A stretch of DNA of 64,000 nt from CAVRXZ01 sp963773035. GTDB lineage: Bacteria; Acidobacteriota; Vicinamibacteria; Vicinamibacterales; CAVVIG01. Both the position numbers and the translations under genes were made by a program. Below, piece after piece: positions 8,072 through 15,270 of this stretch. Position 1 is the first letter of the stretch; every line of letters begins with the position of its first letter. The notes beneath the pieces are model-generated. The model saw only the letters and a list, made by a program, of their open reading frames with translations. It was not told the origin of the DNA and did no database searches. Location: NCBI GenBank assembly GCA_963773035.1, contig CAVYZX010000038.1:248001-312000 (forward strand). Reading direction: 5' to 3'.

Positions 8072-9840
8072 TTTCCTGAGCCTTCCCTGAACGTCGTGTA
8101 CCGATCGAGCGCGACGTCCCCAAGGTCCTCGATGCGGCCATCGGGCCATCTCACGCGCACATGCGGTACCTCTGTCGAACTCCCGAGGCCAACGAGCACC
8201 CGCGGATCGTTTGCCGAGCCATAACTGCCGTCGGCTCTCACACGCCGCCAGAACGACCCACTCTTTCGGACGATTTCAACACGAGCTCCAAGCATGTCGC
8301 GAACAGGGAGGTTGCCAGTTTCCGGCTTCGATCCCTTTCCAGAGCCAACAAGTCGCAGCCCTATCCAATGAGAGCGGTTACCGATGTTATTGATGAAGAG
8401 CCGCACAGGACCGTTGTTGTTGCCGACGAGAACATCCACATCGCCATCATTGTCGACATCTCCGAACGCCGCACCGCGTCCAACCTCCGATAACTGGAAC
8501 GCCGCACCCGCGCGGTTCGTCACGTCTTCGAATCGGCCGTTGCCAAGGTTCCGGAACAGCTGCCGCCGCTGATGCAGCGGGAATGGGTCGTGAGCCTGTG
8601 CCAGGGCCTGGATGGTCTGGACCGCACCGTTGACTGTCAAGAGATCGAGCCACCCATCATTGTCGAGATCGAACCACGCCGTTCCGAACCCGGTCAATCC
8701 AAGCGTCAGAGCACCGAGTCCCGAGCGCTCGCTGCGATCGTCGAACGTCGCAGACCCATCGTTGACGAAAAGATTGGCGCCTTCACCGGTCTGCTCGGTG
8801 ATGAATAGGTCCTCGTCACCATCATTGTCGAAGTCGCCTGCATCTACACCCATGCTGGCTTCGGGGGTGCCGTTGACAGGGAGTGCGACGCCAGCGAGTA
8901 ACGCCACGTTCTTGAACGTACCGTCGTGTTGGTTCCTCCACAGCTGGTTTTCCTTGCCGTCATTCGCGATGTAGATATCGATCCAGCCGTCGCCGTCAAA
9001 ATCTGCCGTCGTCACACCGAGCGCTGGCCCGTACTCGGTGGCAATATGACTCTTAGCCGTGACGTCAACGAACGTGCCGTTCCTCTGGTTTCTATAAAGC
9101 CGACCAGGGAGGGGCTGATAGCTGCGCGGAGTGCAGTAGTCCGGCGCGCCTGACGGGCTGAAACACCTGGTGTTCGAGCTCAGGTTGTATCGCAAATAGT
9201 TGCCCACATAGAGATCGAGCCAGCCATCACGATCGAAGTCGACGAACGCCGCGGACACGCTCCAGCCGTCGTTATCGGTGCCGCTTGCCTTCGAAACATC
9301 GCTGAAGGTGCCGTCACAGTTGTTGCGAAACATCTGATTGCGGCCAAAGTTGGTGAGGTAGAGATCGACGCACCCGTCGTTGTTGAAATCACCGGCCGCC
9401 ACGCCCATGCCGTAATCGTGGGAGACGATTCCGCTTTGGTCGGTCACGTCCGTGAAATGCAGCTGACGTGTTCCGTCGGGACGGACCTCTAAATCATTTC
9501 GGTACAAGCGCCCTTTGAACCTTGAACCTTGAACCCCTGAACCAGAACCTTGAACCTCGAACCTTGAACCTTGAACCAGGTATATGTCGAGGTCCCCGTC
9601 GTTGTCGTAGTCGAACAATGCAACTCCGGGCGCCATGATCTCCGTCATATAGAACTGCCCGGACATCCCGTTGACGTGGACGAAATCAATCCCGGTGTCT
9701 TTGCCACGATCGGTGAACCAGTCAATGTCTCCGGTGGACGTACTGCTCGGGCGGGCGCTATCGGGCTGCCCCTGATGGTTGTCGCCGCAGCCGGCGAGCA
9801 GCAGGAGCGCGAGGACTCCAATGTTTCGCCCAAAGCACAT
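8068..9840 (-). CDS. CRTAC1 family FG-GAP/ASPIC lipoprotein, copy 2
   Basis: 590 residues, start ATG at 9840, lipoprotein signal peptide MCFGRNIGVLALLLLAGC with a canonical LAGC lipobox. The order is the same as in copy 1: FG-GAP calcium loops (YDNDGDLDIY, DFNNDGCVDLY, DFDRDGWLDLY, DFDGDGWIDIY, DFDNDGDEDLF, DLDNDGWLDLL, DVDNDGDVDVLVGN), then a C-terminal ASPIC/UnbV domain (HWIGLRLVG, GARVEIVR, VRWPDGRIED). An 11-residue insertion (GSGKGSKPETG) in the ASPIC domain is absent from copy 1. The heptamer-encoded linker is shorter than in copy 1. Its stop overlaps the start of the TPR gene. Probably a surface ligand-binding propeller working with the neighbouring receptor (inference). Confidence 0.9.
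   Translation of the reverse strand: MCFGRNIGVLALLLLAGCGDNHQGQPDSARPSSTSTGDIDWFTDRGKDTGIDFVHVNGMSGQFYMTEIMAPGVALFDYDNDGDLDIYLVQGSRFEVQGSGSGVQGSRFKGRLYRNDLEVRPDGTRQLHFTDVTDQSGIVSHDYGMGVAAGDFNNDGCVDLYLTNFGRNQMFRNNCDGTFSDVSKASGTDNDGWSVSAAFVDFDRDGWLDLYVGNYLRYNLSSNTRCFSPSGAPDYCTPRSYQPLPGRLYRNQRNGTFVDVTAKSHIATEYGPALGVTTADFDGDGWIDIYIANDGKENQLWRNQHDGTFKNVALLAGVALPVNGTPEASMGVDAGDFDNDGDEDLFITEQTGEGANLFVNDGSATFDDRSERSGLGALTLGLTGFGTAWFDLDNDGWLDLLTVNGAVQTIQALAQAHDPFPLHQRRQLFRNLGNGRFEDVTNRAGAAFQLSEVGRGAAFGDVDNDGDVDVLVGNNNGPVRLFINNIGNRSHWIGLRLVGSGKGSKPETGNLPVRDMLGARVEIVRKSGSFWRRVRADGSYGSANDPRVLVGLGSSTEVPHVRVRWPDGRIEDLGDVALDRYTTFREGSGK
9514..9580. repeat. Coding heptamer repeats (TTGAACC type) inside CRTAC1 copy 2
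   Basis: About nine degenerate TTGAACC units encode a short Gln/Gly/Ser/Arg-rich linker (VQGSRFEVQGSGSGVQGS) between DLDIYL and RLYRND. The position matches the array in copy 1 but the unit number differs. Confidence 0.88.
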
Positions 9841-9939
9841 CGGTTGATGTTATTACCGCTCGACTCGATCGTTGAATACGCCCAGGCCTTTTGCCACAAT
9901 CGCCAGCGGAGCAAGGCAGGGCTCCGGGCGGGGGCTTCA

Positions 9940-9974
9940 AGGCTGAGGGCTGAGGGCTGAGGGCTGAGGGCTGA
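9940..9974. repeat. (GGGCTGA)n perfect heptamer array
   Basis: Five nearly perfect tandem copies of GGGCTGA. It is the left part of a repeat cluster in the 317-base gap between the divergent CRTAC1 copy 2 and M16 peptidase genes; related units recur at 20493-20513. Confidence 0.9.
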
Positions 9975-9984
9975 CGGCGTCAGT

Positions 9985-10050
9985 GCTTCGCCTTCTAGGC
10001 GGAAGAGCCGCCGGCATTGATCTTCCGGCTGAAGCCGGAAGCCACACACC
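9985..10050 (-). repeat. REP-like paired palindrome element, copy 1
   Basis: Contains the perfect palindrome CTTCCGGCT-GA-AGCCGGAAG at 10022-10041 and a degraded partner with GGCGGAAG at 9999-10005. A GCCACAC end and an ATTGATC spacer are shared with the clusters at 18207 and 59277. These are features of REP/BIME elements; no RAYT transposase lies in the window. Confidence 0.8.
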
Positions 10051-10053
10051 AGC

Positions 10054-10119
10054 GCTGAGCACGCCGAGAGTTGTTCCCAAGGATTTCGCTGCGGTCTCGA
10101 GGTCTCTGCGGTAATCGTT
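10054..10119 (+). repeat. Dispersed 65-base repeat with TCTCTGCGG units, copy 1
   Basis: Reads GCTGAGCACGCCGAGAG..., then TCGCTGCGG and TCTCTGCGG units, then TAATCGTT. It aligns over its whole length with 42801-42868, differing at about ten positions. It ends about 40 bases before the M16 peptidase start. Confidence 0.75.
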
Positions 10120-10157
10120 GGGTTTCGTTGACGTTGGCAGTTTGTTGGAGACGTGAG

Positions 10158-12941
10158 ATGAGCGCAAGAAATGTCACGCGACTTGGTGTCTTGTTGGGCT
10201 CGGCGTTGTTCGTCGCGGTGTCGGCGGGGGCACAGTCGGCCGCACAGCAGGCCCCAGCTGCCGCCGCGGCGCCGGCATTGCCCTCCGGCGTGGAGCGGAT
10301 CACGTCGGTCGAAGGCATTACCGAGTACCGCCTGAGTAACGGGCTCACCGTTCTGCTTTTTCCTGATCTTTCCAAGCAGACCATCACCGTGAACGTGACA
10401 ATCAAGGTCGGGTCGCGTCACGAGAACTACGGCGAAACCGGGATGGCGCACCTGCTCGAACACCTCTTGTTCAAGGGGTCGCCCAAACACACGAACATCC
10501 CGCAAGAGCTGACGGCCCATGGGACACGCCCGAATGGTTCGACATGGTTCGACCGGACCAACTACTTCGAAACGTTTGCCGCGACCGACGAGAATCTGAC
10601 GTGGGCGCTCGACCTGGAAGCCGATCGGATGGTGAACTCCTTCGTGGCCAAGAAGGATCTCGACAGCGAGATGACGGTCGTGCGAAACGAGTTCGAAAGC
10701 GGCGAGAACGAGCCGACGCGCGTGCTGCTCGAGCGGGTGTTCTCGACGGCCTATCTCTGGCACAACTACGGGAAGTCGACGATTGGTTCGCGCTCGGATA
10801 TCGAAAACGTCCCGATCGAGCGCTTACAGGCCTTCTACCGCCAGCATTACCAGCCCGACAACGCAGTCTTGCTCGTGGCTGGGAAGGTCGACGAAGCCAA
10901 GACCATCGACCTCGTGAACAAGTCATTTGGTCCGATTCCGCGGCCGACCCGCACGCTTCCCGCTGCCTACACTGCCGAGCCAACGCAGGATGGCGAGCGA
11001 AGCGTCGCGCTCAGGCGAGTCGGCGATACGCAGTTCGTCCTCGCGGGATATCACATTCCAGCGGGTGCCGACCCCGACTTCGCCCCGATAGATCTGGTCG
11101 TGCAGATCCTCGGCGACACACCAGCGGGCCGACTGCACAAGGCGCTGGTTGAGACCAAGAAGGCCGCGCAGACCTTCGGCGGCGATTTTCAGCTGCACGA
11201 TCCAGGCCTTGCCTTTTTCGCCGCACAGGTACGGCAGGATGCCCCACTCGACGAAGCCCGGGACGCTCTCCTCCAGACGGTTGAAGACATTGGCAAGAAT
11301 CCCCCGACCGATCAGGAGCTGGAACGCGCGCGCACGAATCTCCTGAAACAGATCGACCTGGACCTCAACAACTCGAATCGAGTCGGCCTGCAACTGAGCG
11401 AATGGATTGGCATGGGCGACTGGCGGTTGTTGTTCCTTCACCGAGATCGCCTCAAGCAGGCTACGTCAGCCGACCTTCAGCGCGTCGCTGCCAAGTATTT
11501 CAAGTCCAGCAATCGGACGGTCGGGCTCTTCGTACCAACGGCAAAACCCGATCGAGCGGAGATGCCGCCGCCACCAGACGTTGCGAGCATGCTCAAAGAC
11601 TACAAGGGCAGTGCTCCAGTTGCGGCCGGCGAAGCGTTCGATCCGGCACCGCTCAACATAGACGTCCGAACGACACGATCGGCGCTGCCGAGCGGGCTCA
11701 AATTGTCGCTGCTGCCGAAGAAGACGCGTGGCGAAACCGTCGTGGCGAACCTGACGCTGCGGATCGGGGACGAGAAAACCTTGACGAATCGCGCGACCGC
11801 CTCGCAGATGGCGAGTGCAATGTTGATGCGGGGGACGACCAAACATTCGCGCCAGGAGATCCAGGACGAATTCGACCGATTGAAGGCCCGGGTCAACGTC
11901 GGCGGAGCGTCGGCTGCCGTGAATGCGTCGGTCGAGACAACGCGGGCGAATCTACCCGCTGCGCTCCGGCTACTGACCGAGGTACTTCGGGAGCCGTCCT
12001 TCCCGCCGGACGAGTTCGAGCAGCTGCGTCAGCAGAGGCTCGCCGGCCTCGAGCAGCAGAAGAGCGAGCCGCAAGCGATCTCCGTGGTGACTTTGCAACG
12101 TCACCTTCGGCCGTACCCCAAAGGCGATGTTCGCTACGTTCCGACAATCGACGAGGGTATCGGGGAACTGAAAGCCGCGTCACTCGACGAGGCCAAGAAG
12201 TTTTACGCCGACTTCTATGGAGCACAGCACGGAGAGCTGGTCGTGGTAGGGGACTTCGACGCGAAAGAGATTACGGCTCTTGCAGCCGAACTTTTCGGGA
12301 CGTGGAAGGGCGCGCAGCCGTTTTCTCGGGTCGTGGATCCATTCCGGGACGTTCCTTCGATCAACCAATCAGTCGAGACTCCTGATAAGGCGAACGCGTT
12401 CTTCGTCGCCGGACAGAATCTCAGCCTTCGCGACGACGACCCGGACTACCCGGCGCTCGTCCTGGGCACGTACATGCTGGGTGGAGGGTTTCTGAATTCG
12501 CGCCTTGCCACTCGGGTTCGGCAACAAGAGGGCCTGAGTTACGGCATCGCTGCGCAGCTCCAGGCCAGCTCTCTCGACAAGAACGGCTTCTTCATGGTGC
12601 AGGCGATCTATGCGCCCCAGAACGTCGCCAGGCTCGAAGCGGCAATCAAGGAAGAAATCGACCGCGCTCTGAAGGAGGGCTTTACGGCGGACGAAATGAA
12701 GGCCGCGAAGGAAGGCTTGCTGCAGTCCAGGCAGGTCGGCCGAGCTCAGGATCCAGAGCTGGCCCGCAGGCTGGGTCAACTGGCTTTCGTCGAGCGGACG
12801 GTTTCGTGGGATGGTGAGCTGGAACAGAGAATCAACGCGCTGTCTCCGGCCGATGTTCAGGCCGCTCTCAAGCGTTACATCGACCTCGGCAAACTCTCCA
12901 TCGTCAAGGCGGGTGACTTCGCCAAAGCTCCAACTCGTTGA
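10158..12941 (+). CDS. M16 family zinc metallopeptidase (double-domain)
   Basis: 927 residues. ATG at 10158 opens a signal peptide (MSARNVTRLGVLLGSALFVAVSAGAQS); a TTG further upstream would add repeat-derived sequence. The inverted zinc motif HLLEH is at 98-102 and the third ligand Glu falls at 178 (VVRNEFES), the 76-residue spacing expected of M16 enzymes. The second half (from ~490) is the inactive M16 domain without HxxEH (TLRIGDEKTL..., GTYMLGGGFLNSRL). It is expected to be a periplasmic peptidase of the pitrilysin/PqqL-like group that degrades peptides inside a chamber. No processing-peptidase operon partner is visible; the next gene follows after 43 bases. Confidence 0.93.
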   Translation: MSARNVTRLGVLLGSALFVAVSAGAQSAAQQAPAAAAAPALPSGVERITSVEGITEYRLSNGLTVLLFPDLSKQTITVNVTIKVGSRHENYGETGMAHLLEHLLFKGSPKHTNIPQELTAHGTRPNGSTWFDRTNYFETFAATDENLTWALDLEADRMVNSFVAKKDLDSEMTVVRNEFESGENEPTRVLLERVFSTAYLWHNYGKSTIGSRSDIENVPIERLQAFYRQHYQPDNAVLLVAGKVDEAKTIDLVNKSFGPIPRPTRTLPAAYTAEPTQDGERSVALRRVGDTQFVLAGYHIPAGADPDFAPIDLVVQILGDTPAGRLHKALVETKKAAQTFGGDFQLHDPGLAFFAAQVRQDAPLDEARDALLQTVEDIGKNPPTDQELERARTNLLKQIDLDLNNSNRVGLQLSEWIGMGDWRLLFLHRDRLKQATSADLQRVAAKYFKSSNRTVGLFVPTAKPDRAEMPPPPDVASMLKDYKGSAPVAAGEAFDPAPLNIDVRTTRSALPSGLKLSLLPKKTRGETVVANLTLRIGDEKTLTNRATASQMASAMLMRGTTKHSRQEIQDEFDRLKARVNVGGASAAVNASVETTRANLPAALRLLTEVLREPSFPPDEFEQLRQQRLAGLEQQKSEPQAISVVTLQRHLRPYPKGDVRYVPTIDEGIGELKAASLDEAKKFYADFYGAQHGELVVVGDFDAKEITALAAELFGTWKGAQPFSRVVDPFRDVPSINQSVETPDKANAFFVAGQNLSLRDDDPDYPALVLGTYMLGGGFLNSRLATRVRQQEGLSYGIAAQLQASSLDKNGFFMVQAIYAPQNVARLEAAIKEEIDRALKEGFTADEMKAAKEGLLQSRQVGRAQDPELARRLGQLAFVERTVSWDGELEQRINALSPADVQAALKRYIDLGKLSIVKAGDFAKAPTR

Positions 12942-12984
12942 TTCCGCCGGGGCGTTTTGCAAAGATCAAGGACCGGGAGGACAG

Positions 12985-14001
12985 GTGAGAAGATTCGCAT
13001 TGAATATTGTCAGTGTCTCGATTGCTTTGACGACGGTCGTGGCCCTGACCGCCGTATCAACAGCTGCGCAAACGGCGACCGCTCCCCAGGCGAAGGCCGC
13101 GTCAGCCGGCGGTAAGAAATATGTGCCTCCACGCACACCCTGGGGCGATCCAGACCTCCAAGGTTTCTTCACCAATAATGATGAAAGCGGCATTCCGCTC
13201 GAGCGGCCGAACCAGTTCGAGGGCAAGAAGCTCGAAGACGTCAGCGAGAACGAGCTTCAGCAATTGCGCGACCAGCGAGAGGAGCAGCGCGTCGCCGTTG
13301 CGCCGAATCTCGGCGGTGTACCTGGCACGAACCCGGTGCACTGGTTCGAGAACTTCGGAGCGAAGAACAGTCGTGCGTGGCTCCTCGTCGATCCCGCCGA
13401 CGGCCGAGTCCCACCGCTGACAGCCGAGGCTCAGGCCCGGCCCATCGTCAGGGGCGGCAGCAGTTTTGGTGGCGGCCCGTTCAACAGCCCCGAAGACTTC
13501 AGTCTGTACGATCGGTGCGTTACCCGCGGCATACCCGGCTCGATGATGCCGGCCATCTACGGCAACGCGTACGAGATTATCCAAGGACCGGGCACAGTCG
13601 CGATCCGTTACGAGATGATTCATGAAACACGGGTGATTCCGCTCGACGGCCGCCCGCATGCCGGCAAAGGCGTGCAATTGGATATGGGAGACGGTCGCGG
13701 TCGTTGGGAAGGCGACACGCTCGTGGTCGAGACCACCAATTTCACGGCGCGCAGCTCTTATCGAAACGCCAACGCCAAGGCCTACCGGTTGATCGAACGG
13801 TTTACTCCCGTTGCTCCAAATCTGCTCGAATGGTCCGTTACCATCGACGATCCGACGACGTGGACCAGACAGTGGACGTTTGCGATGAACTTGACGAAGG
13901 GCGGACCGGACAAGCAGCCGTTCGAGTACGCGTGCCACGAAGGCAACTACGGGATGGAGAACATGCTGAACGCCGCTCGCAGGGCGGAGCAGTCAAAGTG
14001 A
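12985..14001 (+). CDS. Secreted 'PWGDPDLQG' family protein, paralogue 1
   Basis: 338 residues. GTG at 12985 is preceded by GGGAGG (12975-12980) and starts a Sec signal peptide ending near STAAQ. The mature protein opens with PRTPWGDPDLQGFFTNNDE and contains YDRCVTRGIPGSMMPAIYGN, ETRVIPLDGRPH, GRWEGDTLVVETTNFT and a closing EYACHEGNYGMENMLNAAR. The same blocks occur in the next gene and, more loosely, in 19650-20474. This family is expanded in Acidobacteria and has no assigned function that I can name. The paired Cys (YDRC, EYACHE) could form a disulfide. Probably cotranscribed with 14054-15148. Confidence 0.8.
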   Translation: MRRFALNIVSVSIALTTVVALTAVSTAAQTATAPQAKAASAGGKKYVPPRTPWGDPDLQGFFTNNDESGIPLERPNQFEGKKLEDVSENELQQLRDQREEQRVAVAPNLGGVPGTNPVHWFENFGAKNSRAWLLVDPADGRVPPLTAEAQARPIVRGGSSFGGGPFNSPEDFSLYDRCVTRGIPGSMMPAIYGNAYEIIQGPGTVAIRYEMIHETRVIPLDGRPHAGKGVQLDMGDGRGRWEGDTLVVETTNFTARSSYRNANAKAYRLIERFTPVAPNLLEWSVTIDDPTTWTRQWTFAMNLTKGGPDKQPFEYACHEGNYGMENMLNAARRAEQSK

Positions 14002-14052
14002 AAGGTGGAAAGTGGAAAGTGGAATAAGCAAGTGGAAAGTTGAAAAGTTGAA
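13997..14052. repeat. (GTGGAAA)n heptamer repeats
   Basis: Degenerate tandem GTGGAAA and GTTGAAA units fill the whole gap between two paralogous genes. The first units overlap the stop of the upstream gene. The purine-rich units next to the ATG at 14054 are the only ribosome-binding-like sequence for that gene. Confidence 0.85.
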
Positions 14053-14053
14053 C

Positions 14054-15148
14054 ATGTGGCGGGCCCGTCGGTTGACCGTCGCGCTCGGAGTGATTGGCTT
14101 CGCCATGCCAATCCTGTCTGGGCAATCGAACCCGCCTACATCGCCGAAGCCCTCGACCGCGGCCGCGGCGAAGGCGTGGACGGCGCCGAAAACGCCATGG
14201 GGCGATCCGGATCTGCAGGGAGTCTGGACGAGCGACGACATGCTCAGCATCCCGATGCAGCGGCCGGAGCAGTTTGCGGGGCGGGCGGAGCTCACCGATG
14301 AAGAGTTCGCCGAGCGTCAGAAGCGCGACCAGCAGTCTCTCGAAAGGAATCGCAACGCGGTCGGCGCCTTCCGGGGCGACGTCGGGACGCGGACGTTCCG
14401 GCAGACTTCGATCGTTGTCGAACCCGCCGACGGCCGGATCCCGCCGGTCACACCAGAAGCGCAGCACCGCCTTTCGGCCCGCCAGGCTGCTCGCAGCAAC
14501 GCGCCTTCATCCTGGGAGGATCGCAGCCTCTATGATCGCTGCATCACGCGTGGTGTGCTCGGCTCTACGTTGCCGGTTATCTACGGCAACGGCAATCAGA
14601 TCCTCCAGACGCCGAATTACGTGGTGATCAACTACGAAATGGTTCACGACACGCGGGTGATTCCTCTCGATGGGCGAGCGCATGTCGGATCGAACATTCG
14701 CACCTACATGGGCGATGCCCGCGGCCGATGGGAAGGGAACACGCTGGTCGTCGAGACGACGAACTTTCTCGACAACAAGACCGGCATTGGCGTGAACGGC
14801 GGGGGCGCTCCAACCAGCGACGCGTTGAGAGTGGTGGAGCGCTTTACCCGAGTCGGGACCGACGCGATTCAGTACGAGGCATCGATTGACGATCCGAAAA
14901 CTTTCACCCGGCCGTGGAAGCTGGCGATGACGCTCACAACTCAGGCCGGATACCACATCCTTCCCTACGAGTGTCATGAGGGCAACCTGGGCCTCGCGGA
15001 TATCCTCAGCGCCGCGCGAGCGTACGATCGTGCCGTGGAAGAGGCCGTCAGAACCGGTCAGCCCCTGCCGCCGTCGATTTGGCTCGACCCGCCCGCGGGT
15101 CAAGCTGGCAACGTCTACGGTCCTCAACCGAATAATGCTAGTCGTTAG
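14054..15148 (+). CDS. Secreted 'PWGDPDLQG' family protein, paralogue 2
   Basis: 364 residues with a signal peptide (MWRARRLTVALGVIGFAMPILSGQS). It carries PKTPWGDPDLQGVWTSDDM, LYDRCITRGVLGSTLPVIYGNG, DTRVIPLDGRAHV, GRWEGNTLVVETTNF, YEASIDDPKTFTRPWKLAM and PYECHEGNLGLADILSAAR, so it is a clear paralogue of the gene before it. An in-frame ATG at 14012 would translate the heptamer repeats and is less likely. Its last codons and stop (AGT CGT TAG) lie inside the next repeat array. Function unknown; the fold is presumably secreted and disulfide-linked. Confidence 0.8.
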   Translation: MWRARRLTVALGVIGFAMPILSGQSNPPTSPKPSTAAAAKAWTAPKTPWGDPDLQGVWTSDDMLSIPMQRPEQFAGRAELTDEEFAERQKRDQQSLERNRNAVGAFRGDVGTRTFRQTSIVVEPADGRIPPVTPEAQHRLSARQAARSNAPSSWEDRSLYDRCITRGVLGSTLPVIYGNGNQILQTPNYVVINYEMVHDTRVIPLDGRAHVGSNIRTYMGDARGRWEGNTLVVETTNFLDNKTGIGVNGGGAPTSDALRVVERFTRVGTDAIQYEASIDDPKTFTRPWKLAMTLTTQAGYHILPYECHEGNLGLADILSAARAYDRAVEEAVRTGQPLPPSIWLDPPAGQAGNVYGPQPNNASR

Positions 15149-15264
15149 TCGTTGGTCGTTTGTCGTTAGTCGTTTGTCGTTGGTCGAATGCCGAACGAAC
15201 GACCAGTCGCGGCCAACGACCAACCACTCGTGGCCAACGACCAACGACTAGCGGCCAACGACCA
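15138..15264. repeat. GTCGTTA-type heptamer repeats with inverted copy
   Basis: Direct units GTCGTTA, GTCGTTG and GTCGTTT run to 15186. Inverted units (CCAACGACC, CAACGACTAG) occupy 15211-15264. AACGACCAACGACTAG at 15236-15251 pairs with the start of the direct block. The array supplies the stop codon of the upstream gene and reaches within 7 bases of the next start. Confidence 0.88.
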
Positions 15265-15270
15265 TTCTTT

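Noticed and set aside
9645..10763. A 372-codon minus-strand frame spanning the CRTAC1/M16 gap
   Set aside because: It crosses repeats and antisense M16 coding sequence; translation of repeats gives SPQPSALSPQP-like low complexity.
15160..15270. N-terminal extension of the CoA ligase up to 15160
   Set aside because: It would translate the GTCGTTA repeats (GQRPTTRGQRPTT), and family members begin near the GTG at 15271.
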